A stretch of DNA of 64,000 nt from Aurantimonadaceae bacterium (GTDB lineage: Bacteria > Pseudomonadota > Alphaproteobacteria > Rhizobiales > Rhizobiaceae): NCBI GenBank assembly GCA_947474855.1, contig CANJKV010000005.1, positions 1 to 64,000 of the forward strand, written 5' to 3'. The notes beneath the pieces are model-generated. The model searched no databases. It was not told where the DNA came from and saw only the letters and a program-made list of their open reading frames with translations. The position numbers were made by a program, and so were the translations under genes. Shown here in pieces: positions 1 through 12,571 of the stretch. Position 1 is the first letter of the stretch. Every line of letters begins with the position of its first letter.

Positions 1-2
1 CC

Positions 3-1361
3 GTCGTCGAGCGCGAGCACATGGGCGGCATCTGCCTCAACTGGGGCTGCATCCCGACCAAGGCGCTGCTGCGCTCGGCCGAGATCTTCCACTATGCCGA
101 GCACGGCGCGAACTACGGCCTGAACATTCCTAAGCCGTCCTTCGACATCGCCGCGGTGGTGAAGCGCTCGCGCGGCGTCTCGGCGCAACTCAACGGCGGT
201 GTCGCCGGACTGATGAAGAAGAACAAGATCGACATCATCTGGGGTCAGGCGAAGATCGCCAAAGCGGGCAAGGGCGGCCCGGTCGAGGTCGAGGTCGGCG
301 AGCCGACCAAGCCCGCCGTCCAGCCGCAGAACCCGGTGCCGAAGGGCGCGCTCGGCCACGGCACGTACAAGGCCAGCCATGTCATCGTCGCTACGGGCGC
401 GCGTCCGCGCGTCCTGCCGGGCATGGAGCCCGACGGCGAGACGATCTGGACCTATTTCGAGGCGATGAAGCCGGCGTCCATGCCGAAGTCGCTGCTCGTT
501 ATGGGCTCGGGCGCCATCGGCATCGAATTCGCCTCCTTCTACCGCACCATGGGCGCCGAGGTGACGGTGATCGAGCTCCTGCCGCAGATCCTACCCGTCG
601 AGGACGCGGAGATCGCGGCCGTCGCGCGCAAGCAGTTCGAGAAGCAGGGCATCAAGATCCTCACCGGCGCCAAGGTCGCCAAGGTCGTGAAGACCGGAAG
701 CGGCATCGAGGCGACGGTCGAGGTAAACGGCAAGTCCGAGGTGCTGAAGGCGGAGAAGCTGATCTCGGCCGTCGGCGTCCAGGGCAACACCGAGGGTCTC
801 GACCTCGAAGGCGTCGGCGTTGCGATCGAGCGCGGCATCGTCAAGGTCGACGCCTACGGGCGCACCAACGTCGAGGGCATCTATGCCATCGGCGACGTCG
901 CGGGCCCGCCGATGCTCGCGCACAAGGCTGAGCACGAGGGCACGATCTGCGTCGAGGCCATCAAGGGCCTGCACCCGCACGCGATGGACAAGTCGCAGAT
1001 CCCCGGCTGCACCTACTGCCAGCCGCAGGTGGCCAGCGTCGGCCTGACCGAGGCCAAGGCCAAGGAAGCCGGGCGCGAGGTCAAGGTCGGCCGCTTCAAG
1101 TTCCTCGCCAACGGCAAGGCCATCGCGCTCGGCGAGCCCGAGGGGTTGGTGAAGACGATCTTCGACGCCAAGACCGGAGAGCTGCTCGGCGCCCACATGG
1201 TGGGCGCCGAAGTCACCGAGCTCATCCAGGGATTCGTCATCGCCATGGGCTTGGAGACGACGGAAGAGGACCTGATGCACACGGTCTTCCCGCATCCCAC
1301 CCTGTCCGAAATGATGCACGAGAGCGTTCTCGACGCCTACGGCCGCGTCATTCACATGTAA
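3..1361 (+). CDS. lpdA: Dihydrolipoyl dehydrogenase, 5'-truncated by window edge
   Basis: GGICLNWGCIPTKALL redox-active disulfide motif, second nucleotide-binding motif (MGSGAIGIEFASFY), C-terminal HPHPTLSE; frame open to the window start. Confidence 0.95.
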   Translation, partial: VVEREHMGGICLNWGCIPTKALLRSAEIFHYAEHGANYGLNIPKPSFDIAAVVKRSRGVSAQLNGGVAGLMKKNKIDIIWGQAKIAKAGKGGPVEVEVGEPTKPAVQPQNPVPKGALGHGTYKASHVIVATGARPRVLPGMEPDGETIWTYFEAMKPASMPKSLLVMGSGAIGIEFASFYRTMGAEVTVIELLPQILPVEDAEIAAVARKQFEKQGIKILTGAKVAKVVKTGSGIEATVEVNGKSEVLKAEKLISAVGVQGNTEGLDLEGVGVAIERGIVKVDAYGRTNVEGIYAIGDVAGPPMLAHKAEHEGTICVEAIKGLHPHAMDKSQIPGCTYCQPQVASVGLTEAKAKEAGREVKVGRFKFLANGKAIALGEPEGLVKTIFDAKTGELLGAHMVGAEVTELIQGFVIAMGLETTEEDLMHTVFPHPTLSEMMHESVLDAYGRVIHM

Positions 1362-1543
1362 CGGTGGCGGCATGCGTGTGCGCCTAACCGCATTCGCGCT
1401 TTACCTTGACCCCCGAAGATATGGGCCGAGCTTGTCCACAGCGATGCGAAGCAAGATGAGGCTATTTCTCCGCGCGACATCTTGCCCCGCCACGCCCGCG
1501 CCCAATGTCCAGTCTCGAAGTGACTTCTCCACTGGAGGCGGGA

Positions 1544-1816
1544 ATGGACTGGAATACGAACGGCGTCGGCTGGCTCGGCGCGATCATCATCGGTGGCATC
1601 GCGGGCTGGCTCGCGGAGCAGTTCATGAAGTCCGACATGGGCGTTCTCATGAACATCATCCTCGGCATCGTCGGGGCGGTGCTGCTCAACGCGATCCTGG
1701 CGGCCGTTGCGCCGAACCTCATCGGCATCGGCTGGATCGCCTACCTCATCACGGGCTTCATCGGCGCCTGCATCCTCATCGCGATCTTCCGGGCGTTTCG
1801 CGGCCGCAGAGTCTGA
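1544..1816 (+). CDS. GlsB/YeaQ/YmgE-type small membrane protein
   Basis: Gly-rich hydrophobic IIIGGIAGWLAEQFM...MNIILGIVGAVL pattern; ATG at 1544 preferred over 1505. Confidence 0.8.
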   Translation: MDWNTNGVGWLGAIIIGGIAGWLAEQFMKSDMGVLMNIILGIVGAVLLNAILAAVAPNLIGIGWIAYLITGFIGACILIAIFRAFRGRRV

Positions 1817-1859
1817 CGAGCCGATTGCATCGGACGGGGACGGGGCCTAGATAAAATCC

Positions 1860-2843
1860 ATGGTCACCGTCCTCGACAACCGCGCCCAGGCCGGGGCAGC
1901 GCCCCGGCTCCGTCATCCCGAAAAGGCGAATCGCCCGGACACGGAGGTTCTGCCGAAGCCGGATTGGATCCGCGTCAAGGCGCCGGTCTCCAAGGGCTAT
2001 TTCGAGACCCGCGAGATCGTCAAGGAGAACCGTCTCGTAACGGTCTGCGAGGAAGCGGGCTGCCCCAACATCGGTGGATGCTGGGAGAAGAAGCACGCGA
2101 CCTTCATGATCATGGGCGGCATCTGCACGCGCGCCTGCGCCTTCTGCAACGTCGCGACCGGCCTGCCTCATGCCCTCGACGAGGAGGAGCCCGCGAGCGT
2201 CGGCCGCGCCGTCGCGAAGATGGGCCTGTCCCACGTCGTGATCACATCGGTCGACCGCGACGATCTGTCGGACGGTGGCGCCGAGCACTTCGCCCGCACG
2301 ATCCGCGCGATCCGCGCCGCGGCGCCCGACACAACCATCGAGATCCTGACTCCGGACTTCCTGCGCAAGCCGGGCGCGCTGGAGGTCGTCGTCGCGGCCA
2401 AGCCCGACGTCTTCAACCACAATCTCGAGACCGTGCCGTCCAAGTACCTGAAGGTGCGGCCAGGAGCGCGGTACTTCCATTCCATCCGCCTGCTGCAGCG
2501 CGTAAAGGAGCTCGACCCGACGATCTTCACCAAGTCCGGCATCATGGTCGGCCTCGGCGAGGAGCGGAACGAGGTGCTGCAGCTGATGGACGACCTGCGC
2601 ACCGCCGACGTCGACTTCATGACCATCGGCCAGTACCTGCAGCCGACGCGCAAGCACCATGCCGTGATGCGCTACGTACCGCCGGAGGAGTTCGAGTCCT
2701 TCAAGACGATCGGCCTGACGAAGGGCTTCCTCGTCGTCGCGTCGAGTCCGCTGACCCGCTCCTCCCACCATGCCGGCGAGGACTTCGAGCGGCTGAAGGC
2801 GGCGCGTCTGGCCCGGTCCGCGCCCGCGATCGCTGCGGAGTAG
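1860..2843 (+). CDS. lipA: Lipoyl synthase (radical SAM)
   Basis: [13 protein letters not shown] and [10 protein letters not shown] cysteine motifs. Confidence 0.97.
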   Translation: MVTVLDNRAQAGAAPRLRHPEKANRPDTEVLPKPDWIRVKAPVSKGYFETREIVKENRLVTVCEEAGCPNIGGCWEKKHATFMIMGGICTRACAFCNVATGLPHALDEEEPASVGRAVAKMGLSHVVITSVDRDDLSDGGAEHFARTIRAIRAAAPDTTIEILTPDFLRKPGALEVVVAAKPDVFNHNLETVPSKYLKVRPGARYFHSIRLLQRVKELDPTIFTKSGIMVGLGEERNEVLQLMDDLRTADVDFMTIGQYLQPTRKHHAVMRYVPPEEFESFKTIGLTKGFLVVASSPLTRSSHHAGEDFERLKAARLARSAPAIAAE

Positions 2844-2850
2844 GGCGGGA

Positions 2851-3327
2851 ATGCCGACTTTCGAAACGACGCGCCGCGTCCGCCATTCGCCCGACCAGAT
2901 GTTCGCACTCGTCGCGGACATCGAGACCTATCCGGAGTTCCTGCCGCTCTGCCAAAGGCTCGCCGTGCGATCCCGCCGGGAGAAGGACGACAAGACGCTG
3001 CTGATCGCCGACATGACGGTCGCCTATAAGCTGGTGCGGGAAACGTTCACGTCGCAGGTGCTCCTGAACCCGGCGGAGCGCCGGATCGAGGTGAAGTACG
3101 TCGACGGCCCGTTCCGCTACCTCGACAATCGCTGGACCTTCGAGCCGGCCCCCGATGGCGGCTGCGAGGTGCGGTTCTTCATCGATTACGAATTCAAGAG
3201 CCGGACGCTCGGGCTGCTGATGGGTTCGATGTTCGACTATGCCTTCCGCCGCTTCGCCGAAGCCTTCGAGGCGCGTGCGGACGCAGTTTATGGCACGGGC
3301 GGATCCTCGTCAGTCGCGACCGCCTGA
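2851..3327 (+). CDS. Coq10/RatA-like SRPBCC (START) protein
   Basis: MPTFETTRRVRHSPDQMFALVADIETYPEFLPLC, typical of the family; follows lipA. Confidence 0.88.
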   Translation: MPTFETTRRVRHSPDQMFALVADIETYPEFLPLCQRLAVRSRREKDDKTLLIADMTVAYKLVRETFTSQVLLNPAERRIEVKYVDGPFRYLDNRWTFEPAPDGGCEVRFFIDYEFKSRTLGLLMGSMFDYAFRRFAEAFEARADAVYGTGGSSSVATA

Positions 3328-3825
3328 CTGGTCCGTCTCGATCAGCATTTCCAGGGCGGTGCGGACGCTCGCGATCCGCACCCCGGCCCGGCCGATGTCG
3401 CCGAAGCATTTCTCGACGTGACGGGTCTCTCCGCCACGCACGGCACATGCGAAATGAACGAGGCCGACCGGCTTCTCCGCGCTGCCGCCGCCCGGCCCCG
3501 CGACGCCGGTGATGGAGACTGTCGCCCTGGCGCGTGAGGCGCGCAGGGCGCCTTCTGCCATCGCGATAGCGACCGGCTTCGACACGGCTCCGTGCGAGGA
3601 CAGGGTTTCCGGATCGACCCCGAGCAGGTCACGCTTCGCCTCGTTGGAATAGGTCACGAAGCCGCGGTCGACGACGGCGGACGATCCGGGAATCTCCGTC
3701 AGAGCGGCGGTGACGAGGCCGCCGGTGCAGGACTCCGCGATTGCCACCATGGCGCCGGCTCGGCTGTGAAGGTCGATCACGCGGGCGGCGAGCGCCTCGA
3801 TGCTCCTCGGGTCTTCGGCGCTCAC
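3310..3825 (-). CDS. CinA C-terminal domain protein (NMN amidohydrolase-like)
   Basis: [21 protein letters not shown] and [20 protein letters not shown] motifs. Confidence 0.92.
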   Translation of the reverse strand: MSAEDPRSIEALAARVIDLHSRAGAMVAIAESCTGGLVTAALTEIPGSSAVVDRGFVTYSNEAKRDLLGVDPETLSSHGAVSKPVAIAMAEGALRASRARATVSITGVAGPGGGSAEKPVGLVHFACAVRGGETRHVEKCFGDIGRAGVRIASVRTALEMLIETDQSGGRD

Positions 3826-5030
3826 GACCTGCTCTCCCCATAGACGACGCTCGCAGTCGCGATGGCGGCGATTCCCTCCCGACGCCCGACGAAGCCGATC
3901 GTCTCGTTCGTGGTTGCCTTCACCGACACGCGCTCGAGCGACAAACCGGTCATTTCCGCGATGGCGGCGCGCATGGCCTCGCGATGCGGCGCGATCTTCG
4001 GCGCCTCGCAGACGAGCGAGATGTCGGCATTGCAGATCCGGCCGCCGGCCGCAGTGACGACGGCGACCGCCTTATCCACGAAGATGCGCGACGGGGCGCC
4101 GCGCCACTGCGGGTCGGAGGGCGGGAAGTGGTCGCCGATGTCGCCGGCGCCACAGGTTGCGAGGAGGGCGTCGGTCAAAGCGTGAAGACCGACATCCGCG
4201 TCCGAATGCCCGTCGAGCGCCTGATCGTGGGGGATGCGGACCCCGCACAGAGTGACGTGGTCACCGTCGACGAGGCGGTGGACATCGTAGCCGTTGCCGG
4301 TTCGAACGTCGATCATGGGAGCGGCTCCGAAGTGTGCCCGTGCCTGGGCCAGGTCCTGCGCGGTGGTGATCTTCACGTTGGCCGGGTCGCCTTCGACGAG
4401 ACGTACGGCAAGGCCGTCCCATTCGGCAATGGAGGCGTCGTCGGTGAAGGTCTGCGCGTCGGCCGCGGTCGCGCGGCGGTGGGCCGCGAGAATTTCCTCG
4501 AACCGGAAGCCCTGCGGTGTCTGGGCGGCAAAGAGGCGTGATCGGTCGAGGGTCTTCACGACTTGCCCGCCGGCCGCCTCCTTGACCGTGTCGGTGAGCG
4601 GCACCGTCGGCAGGGCGCCGACGCCGGGTACGATCGCCGCGAGTGTGCGGTCGATCAGCGCCGGGCTGGCGAAGGGGCGCGCGGCATCCTGGATGAGAAC
4701 GATGTCCGGCGCGGTTGCCGCGAGGCTTTCCAGCCCCTTTCGCACCGACTCCTGCCGCGTCGCGCCGCCATGGCTGATCCGGACGCTTTCGGCCTCGGGG
4801 CCGAGAGCGTCGACGCAAAGTTCTTCGTCGTCAGGGTGAATGACGATCTCGATCGTCGTCACGGCTGGATGCTCGCGAAACGCCCGCAAGGTGCGCCGAA
4901 TCATGGCCTCGCTGCCGAGCAGCCGATATTGCTTCGGCCCCTCTGCTGGCGTTCCGACGCGCTCTCCTCGGCCGGCAGCGACGATCAGGGCGGCGATTCG
5001 GGGCGACGGTGAATGTCCGGTCGTGCTCAT
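3822..5030 (-). CDS. ispDF: Bifunctional IspD/IspF (MEP pathway)
   Basis: N-terminal IspD ([13 protein letters not shown]...GPKQY) fused to IspF (GNGYDVHRL...[17 protein letters not shown]); ATG at 5030 preferred over 5087. Confidence 0.95.
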   Translation of the reverse strand: MSTTGHSPSPRIAALIVAAGRGERVGTPAEGPKQYRLLGSEAMIRRTLRAFREHPAVTTIEIVIHPDDEELCVDALGPEAESVRISHGGATRQESVRKGLESLAATAPDIVLIQDAARPFASPALIDRTLAAIVPGVGALPTVPLTDTVKEAAGGQVVKTLDRSRLFAAQTPQGFRFEEILAAHRRATAADAQTFTDDASIAEWDGLAVRLVEGDPANVKITTAQDLAQARAHFGAAPMIDVRTGNGYDVHRLVDGDHVTLCGVRIPHDQALDGHSDADVGLHALTDALLATCGAGDIGDHFPPSDPQWRGAPSRIFVDKAVAVVTAAGGRICNADISLVCEAPKIAPHREAMRAAIAEMTGLSLERVSVKATTNETIGFVGRREGIAAIATASVVYGESRS

Positions 5031-5108
5031 GCGCAATGCATTAGCGGAAGGGCAGGCATGGCCGCAAACTGCTTGTATTATGAGCACTGCCGGTTACATT
5101 GCGCTTGA

Positions 5109-6212
5109 ATGACGCGATTTTCGACACTCATGGCCGATGCCTATGGAATGTGCGATGCGACGGGCGCTGAAAGCCTCGCCGCTCCGCTCGTCGTTGGCCG
5201 TTTGACCCTGACAAACCGGGCGTTCCTCGCACCGTTGTCGGGCATCACGGATGTGCCGTTCCGGCGTCTTGCGCGCGGGTTCGGTGCCGGACTGGTGGTT
5301 TCGGAGATGGTTGCCAGCGGGGAACTCGCCAAGGGCAATGACGAGGCGCGGCTGCGCGCCATGCGCGACGGCGAGGGCATGCACGCGGTACAGCTCGCGG
5401 GCCGCGATCCAGCTTGGATGGCGGAGGCGACGCGCCGGCTGGTGGAGGGTGGCGTCGATCTCGTCGACATCAACTTTGGATGTCCGGCGAAGAAGGTCGT
5501 CGGCGGTCTGTCGGGCTCGGCGCTGATGCGCGAACCGGACTTGGCGGTCAGCCTCGTCGAGGCCGTGATCGGGGCTGCCGGGCAGATCCCGGTGACGGTG
5601 AAGATGCGGCTCGGCTGGGACGAGCAAAGCCTCACCGCGCCCGAGATCGCCCGGCGCGCCGTTGCGGCGGGTGCGGCAATGGTGACCGTGCACGGACGCA
5701 CCCGCGCCCAGTTCTACGAAGGGCAGGCGGATTGGCACGCAATTCGCCGCGTCCGCGAGGCGGTGCCGGTTCCGCTCGTCGCGAACGGCGACCTGGTCGA
5801 CCCGGCTCAGGCCTCGTCGATGCTGGCGGCAAGCGGCGCGGATGCCGTGATGATCGGGCGCGGCGCGCAGGGGCGCCCCTGGCTGCCGGCGATGATCGGG
5901 GGCGCCGTCGATGCCGCGGCCCTCGCGGCCGTCGATCTCGGCGACCTCGTCAGCGGCCATCACGCCGCGATGCTGGAGCATTACGGCGTGCCGGCCGGTA
6001 TCCGGCATGCTCGCAAGCACCTCGGCTGGTACCTGGATCGGCTGGCGTTCGTCGATCCTTCGCCGGGCCTTGCGGGCGACCGTGCCGCCCTGATGACGGG
6101 CACCGACGCCGGCATCCTGGCGCGCACGCTCCGCCGTCTGTTCGCCGGTACGAGCGCCTACGACGTCGAGCCCTTCTTCCACCGTCCCGCGACCCGTTCG
6201 GAGGCTGCCTGA
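5109..6212 (+). CDS. dusB: tRNA-dihydrouridine synthase (NifR3/DusB)
   Basis: APLSGITDVPFRRLAR, DINFGCPAKKVV, HGRTRAQFYEG; located upstream of ntrB. Confidence 0.95.
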   Translation: MTRFSTLMADAYGMCDATGAESLAAPLVVGRLTLTNRAFLAPLSGITDVPFRRLARGFGAGLVVSEMVASGELAKGNDEARLRAMRDGEGMHAVQLAGRDPAWMAEATRRLVEGGVDLVDINFGCPAKKVVGGLSGSALMREPDLAVSLVEAVIGAAGQIPVTVKMRLGWDEQSLTAPEIARRAVAAGAAMVTVHGRTRAQFYEGQADWHAIRRVREAVPVPLVANGDLVDPAQASSMLAASGADAVMIGRGAQGRPWLPAMIGGAVDAAALAAVDLGDLVSGHHAAMLEHYGVPAGIRHARKHLGWYLDRLAFVDPSPGLAGDRAALMTGTDAGILARTLRRLFAGTSAYDVEPFFHRPATRSEAA

Positions 6213-6215
6213 GCC

Positions 6216-7375
6216 GTGAAGACGCCCGCCGAATTCTCCGCCGACGGAGCCCAGCAGAACTGGGTGCTCAACTCGCTGCCCCATCCGATCGTCGTGATCG
6301 GATCGGACAATCGCTTCATCTTCGCCAATTCGGAAGCCGAGCAGTTCTTCTCGGCCGGCGCAGCCTACCTCGCCAAGCGGCGGCTCAGCGACTTCATCCC
6401 GGAGGACAGCCCGCTTTTCTCGCTGGTCGAGCAGGTTCGGCGCGAGCGCTCACGCATAAGCGAGTACCGCGTCGACGTGTCCTCGCCGCGCCTCGGCTCC
6501 GACCGGCAGGTCGATCTCTACGTGTCCACCGTCCCCGACGCGCCGGAGCGCGTCGTGATCATGATCCAGCTGCGCTCGATCGCCGAGAAGATGGACCGCC
6601 AGCTCACCCACCGCTCGGCGGCGCGAACCGTGACGGGGCTTGCCGCCATGCTGGCCCACGAAATCCGCAACCCGCTCTCGGGCATCAAGGGTGCCGCCCA
6701 GCTCCTCGAATCCAATGCGAGCGACGAGGACCGGGTGCTGACCCGGCTCATTCAGGAAGAAAGCGACCGGATCGTCAAGCTCGTCGACCGGATGGAAGTT
6801 TTCTCCGATCAGCGACCGATCGAGCGCTCGGCAGTCAACATCCATTCGGTGCTGGAGCACGTGAAGACCTTGGCGAAGAGCGGCTTCGCCCGGGGCTTCA
6901 AGATCACCGAGCTCTACGATCCGTCGCTGCCGCCCGTTCTGGCGAATCGCGACCAGCTCGTTCAGGTCTTCATCAACCTTCTGAAGAACGCGTCCGAGGC
7001 CGTCGCCTCGCGCGAGGACGCCGAGATCAAGCTCTCGACGGCCTATCGCCCCGGCATGCGGCTGACCGTGCCGGGCTCCAAGACCAAGGTGACGCTGCCG
7101 CTCGAATTCGTGGTCGAGGACAATGGCGGCGGCGTTCCCGACGACATTCGCGAGAACATCTTCGATCCCTTCGTGACCACCAAGCCGAGCGGCTCAGGGC
7201 TCGGCCTCGCGCTCGTCGCCAAGATCGTCGGCGACCACGGCGGCGTCATCGAGTGCGAATCGCAGCCGGGGCACACGATGTTCCGCATCCTGATGCCCGC
7301 CTGGCGTGACAGCGGGGATCCCGACATCAAGCCCGTTCGCTGGCGCACGGCTTCCACCCTTGGGAACGGAAACAC

Positions 7376-7379
<4 letters not shown>
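6216..7379 (+). CDS. ntrB: Nitrogen regulation sensor kinase NtrB
   Basis: PAS-like N-terminus, H-box [20 protein letters not shown] boxes; overlaps ntrC by 4 bp. Confidence 0.95.
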
Positions 7380-8821
<1,442 letters not shown>

Positions 8822-8918
8822 TCTGCGCCGCAGCCACGGAAAAATTCCGGCAAGCTCGTTGTGGTTTGGCCACAATGCGTTGCTTCATGGCAACTGATCG
8901 CCATAAAAGCGTCGGTCT

Positions 8919-11162
8919 ATGACAACGCACACCGCCAACGACCATTCCATGTTTCCGCTGCGCCCGGAGCGCCGGCGCTTCATGCTGATCCCAGGCATCA
9001 TCGCCGTGGTCGGCGCGCTGGTGACGGGCGCGATCTCCTTCGTCGTGCTGATGGGCATGACGCCGATCGCGCCGACCGACACGGTCGTCACGGTCGCGAC
9101 GGTGGTGAACGGCGGCTTCGCACTCGTGCTGTGCGTCCTGATAGGGCGGGAGCTCGCCCGGGTGGTGAAGGCCCGGCGCGCCGGCAAGGCAGCCTCTCGG
9201 CTCCACGTTCGCATCGTGCTCCTTTTCGGGATCGTCGCCTCCCTTCCGGCGATCCTCGTCGCGATCGTGGCGTCGATCACGCTCGACCTCGGCCTCGACC
9301 GCTGGTTCGAGAACCGCACGCGATCCATCGTCGAGTCATCGATCAACGTCGCCCGCGCTTACGTCAACGAGAATGCCAGGAACCTCCAGGGCTCGACCTT
9401 GTCCATGGCCTACGACCTGGACCTGCGCCGCCGCATCTTCGATCTCGACCGCACCGGCTTCCAGGCCTTCCTGACCGAGCAGGCCAAGGGTCGCTCGATG
9501 CTCGGCGCTCAACTCCTGACGGCCGACGGCACGCCCTTCATGAAGGCGAACCTGCCGAACGACCAGCCGCTGCCGGCACCGCCGCGCGACGCGCTGGAGC
9601 AGGCGGGCCAGGGCAACCTCGTCTTCATCCCGCCGGGCGTCACCAACCTCGTCGGCTCGATGTACAAGCTGCGCGAGATCGACGACGCCTTTCTCTACAC
9701 GCTTCGCGCCGTCGATCCTGACGTGATCCAGGCGCTGCGCATGACGGAGGAGGGCACGGCCGAATACAACGGCCTGCGCGCCAACCGCTTCGGCCTGCAG
9801 GTGGCCTTCGCGCTGCTCTACCTCGGCATCACGCTTATCGTTCTCCTTTCGGCCATCTGGACCGGAATCGGCGTAGCCGACAGGCTCGTGAGGCCGATTC
9901 GCCTCCTCATCAACGCCGCGGACGAGGTCAGCGACGGCAACCTTGCTGTTTCGGTGCCGGTCCGCAATTCGGACGGCGACGTCGCCGCACTGTCGAACAC
10001 CTTCAACAACATGATCCGTCAGCTCCGCAGCCAGCGCTCCGAGCTGGTCCAGGCGAAGGACGTGATCGATGAGAGGCGGCGCTTCACCGAGGCGGTGCTT
10101 TCGAGCGTGACGGTGGGCGTGATCGGCGTCGAGCCCAACGGAACGATCACCATGATCAACCCGTCCGCCGAACGGATCCTGGCGACGGCGTCGCGGACAG
10201 CGGTCGGTCGGAACTTGGCGGCGCTCTTCCCCGACCTCGCTCGGATCGCCGAGGCGGCCGCCGGAACGAGGCGCCACGAGCACCAGGAGCAGTTGAAGCT
10301 GCGCGTCGGCGACCGCGACCGGACGCTCGACGTCCGCGTCACCGCGACCGACGAGGTCGACGGCAGCGCTTCGGCGGTGCTGACGATCGACGACATCACC
10401 GACCTCGTCGAGGCGCAACGCTCCTCGGCCTGGGCCGACGTCGCGCGGCGCATCGCGCACGAGATCAAGAACCCGCTGACACCCATCCAGCTGTCGGCCG
10501 AGCGAATCCGCCGGCGCTACGGCAAGGTGATCGAGACGGACCGCGAGGTCTTCGACCGGTGCATCGAGACGATCGTCCGGCAGGTCTCCGACATCGGCCG
10601 GATGGTCGACGAGTTCTCCACCTTCGCCCGCATGCCCAAGCCGACGATGGAGCCGCGAGACCTGCGCGAGGCGCTTCGCGAGGCCGTCTTCATGCGCGAG
10701 ATGGGGGACCATGGCGTCCGCTTCGAAGTCGATCTCGGCGACCGGCCGCTGCTCGGCCTCTACGACCTGCGGATGCTCGGCCAAGCCTTCGGCAACCTCG
10801 TCAAGAACGCCGTCGAGGCGCTGGAAGCGGCCGAAGGTGTCGAAGGGCTCGTGCGCGTCCGGGCGGTGGTCGAGGACGGCGTTTATCGCGTCGACATCAT
10901 CGACAATGGTGTAGGCTTTCCCAAAGAGGATCGCGATCGCCTGCTCGAGCCCTATATGACGACGCGCGATAAGGGCACGGGGTTGGGGCTGGCCATCGTG
11001 CGCAAGATCATCGAGGAACACGGCGGCACCATAGCGCTGGACGATGCCCCCGACGGGACGCGCGGCGCGATGGTGCGCATCCGGCTGCCGGCCGGTGGCG
11101 TCGAGGCCTATCCCGGCAATCCAAGAGCCGATCGATCGGCCGAGCATTCAGAGGAACGGTGA
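8919..11162 (+). CDS. ntrY: Membrane sensor kinase NtrY
   Basis: N-terminal TMs, HAMP, PAS, H-box ARRIAHEIKNPLTPIQLSAERI. Confidence 0.95.
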   Translation: MTTHTANDHSMFPLRPERRRFMLIPGIIAVVGALVTGAISFVVLMGMTPIAPTDTVVTVATVVNGGFALVLCVLIGRELARVVKARRAGKAASRLHVRIVLLFGIVASLPAILVAIVASITLDLGLDRWFENRTRSIVESSINVARAYVNENARNLQGSTLSMAYDLDLRRRIFDLDRTGFQAFLTEQAKGRSMLGAQLLTADGTPFMKANLPNDQPLPAPPRDALEQAGQGNLVFIPPGVTNLVGSMYKLREIDDAFLYTLRAVDPDVIQALRMTEEGTAEYNGLRANRFGLQVAFALLYLGITLIVLLSAIWTGIGVADRLVRPIRLLINAADEVSDGNLAVSVPVRNSDGDVAALSNTFNNMIRQLRSQRSELVQAKDVIDERRRFTEAVLSSVTVGVIGVEPNGTITMINPSAERILATASRTAVGRNLAALFPDLARIAEAAAGTRRHEHQEQLKLRVGDRDRTLDVRVTATDEVDGSASAVLTIDDITDLVEAQRSSAWADVARRIAHEIKNPLTPIQLSAERIRRRYGKVIETDREVFDRCIETIVRQVSDIGRMVDEFSTFARMPKPTMEPRDLREALREAVFMREMGDHGVRFEVDLGDRPLLGLYDLRMLGQAFGNLVKNAVEALEAAEGVEGLVRVRAVVEDGVYRVDIIDNGVGFPKEDRDRLLEPYMTTRDKGTGLGLAIVRKIIEEHGGTIALDDAPDGTRGAMVRIRLPAGGVEAYPGNPRADRSAEHSEER

Positions 11163-11166
11163 ACAG

Positions 11167-12531
11167 ATGCCATCCGACATTCTCATCGTCGATGATGAAG
11201 CGGACATCCGGGAGCTCGTCGCGGGCCTTCTGGAAGACGAAGGGCACGAGACCCGCATCGCCGGCAATTCTGATGCGGCGCTCCAGGCGATCGCCGATCG
11301 CGTGCCCAGGCTCGTCTTCCTCGATATCTGGCTGCAGGGCAGCCGCCTGGACGGACTCGATCTCCTCGACGCGATCAAGGCGCAGCACCCGGAAGTGCCG
11401 GTCGTCATGATCTCCGGCCACGGCAATATCGAGACCGCGGTATCCGCGATCCGCCGCGGCGCCTACGACTACATCGAGAAGCCCTTCAAGGCGGACCGGC
11501 TGATCCTCATCGCCGAACGCGCTCTCGAAACCTCGAAGCTGAAGCGCGAGGTGCTGGAACTGCGCAAGCGCTCGACGGACTTCGCCGAGCTGATCGGCAA
11601 GTCCAACGCGATGAACCAGCTCCGCTCGGTGATCGAGCGCGTCGCTCCGACCAATTCGCGCGTCATGATCCTCGGCCCCTCGGGCTCGGGCAAGGAGATG
11701 GTGGCGCGTGCAATCCACGCCTCGTCCTCCCGCGCCGAAGGGCCGTTCGTGGCGCTCAACGCCGCAGCCATCACCCCGGAACGGATGGAGGTCGAGCTCT
11801 TCGGCACGGAGACGCCGCCGGGCGTCGAGCGCAAGGTGGGCGTCTTCGAGGAGGCTCACCGCGGCGTTCTCTACCTCGACGAGGTCGGCGACATGCCGAA
11901 GGAAACGCAGGGCAAGATCCTGCGCGTCCTCACCGAGCAGACCTTCGAGCGCGTCGGCGGTTCCAAGCGCGTCAAGGTCGACGTGCGGATCATCTCCTCG
12001 ACCTCGCAGAACCTCGAATCGATGATCGCCGACGGTCTCTTCCGGGAGGACCTGTACCATCGGCTGGCCGTAGTCCCGATCACGGTGCCGCCGCTGTCGG
12101 AGCGCCGGCAGGACGTGCCGCTGCTGATCGAGGCCTTCATGCGCCAGATCTCGGAGCAGACCGGCATCCGTGCCCGGGAGATCAGCCCCGAAGCCATGGC
12201 GGTGCTGCAGGCGAGCGACTGGCCCGGCAACGTCCGGCAGTTGCGCAACAACATCGAGCGGCTGATGATCCTGTCGCGCGAGGAGGACGACGGCGCGCCG
12301 ATCTCCGCCGACATGCTGCCGAGCGAAGTCGGAGACATGCTGCCGCGCACGCCCAGCCAGTCGAACGGCCAGATCCTGGCGCTGCCGCTGCGCGACGCGC
12401 GCGAGGTCTTCGAGAAGGAGTACCTCGTTGCCCAGATCAACCGCTTCGGCGGCAACATCTCGCGCACCGCCGAGTTCGTCGGCATGGAGCGCTCGGCCCT
12501 GCACCGCAAGTTGAAGTCGTTGGGTATCTGA
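11167..12531 (+). CDS. ntrX: Response regulator NtrX
   Basis: MPSDILIVDDEADIREL receiver, AAA+ domain, Fis HTH; ATG at 11167 rather than the track start 11044. Confidence 0.95.
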   Translation: MPSDILIVDDEADIRELVAGLLEDEGHETRIAGNSDAALQAIADRVPRLVFLDIWLQGSRLDGLDLLDAIKAQHPEVPVVMISGHGNIETAVSAIRRGAYDYIEKPFKADRLILIAERALETSKLKREVLELRKRSTDFAELIGKSNAMNQLRSVIERVAPTNSRVMILGPSGSGKEMVARAIHASSSRAEGPFVALNAAAITPERMEVELFGTETPPGVERKVGVFEEAHRGVLYLDEVGDMPKETQGKILRVLTEQTFERVGGSKRVKVDVRIISSTSQNLESMIADGLFREDLYHRLAVVPITVPPLSERRQDVPLLIEAFMRQISEQTGIRAREISPEAMAVLQASDWPGNVRQLRNNIERLMILSREEDDGAPISADMLPSEVGDMLPRTPSQSNGQILALPLRDAREVFEKEYLVAQINRFGGNISRTAEFVGMERSALHRKLKSLGI

Positions 12532-12571
12532 CGGCGCTCCGCGCAACGGGACGGACGACGGCGGAGCGGCG

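Noticed and set aside
5414-7309. 631-aa plus-strand ORF over dusB/ntrB
   Set aside because: Alternative-frame shadow across two well-supported genes.
9336-11147. 603-aa minus-strand ORF opposite ntrY
   Set aside because: High-GC antisense shadow; ntrY motifs are clear on the plus strand.
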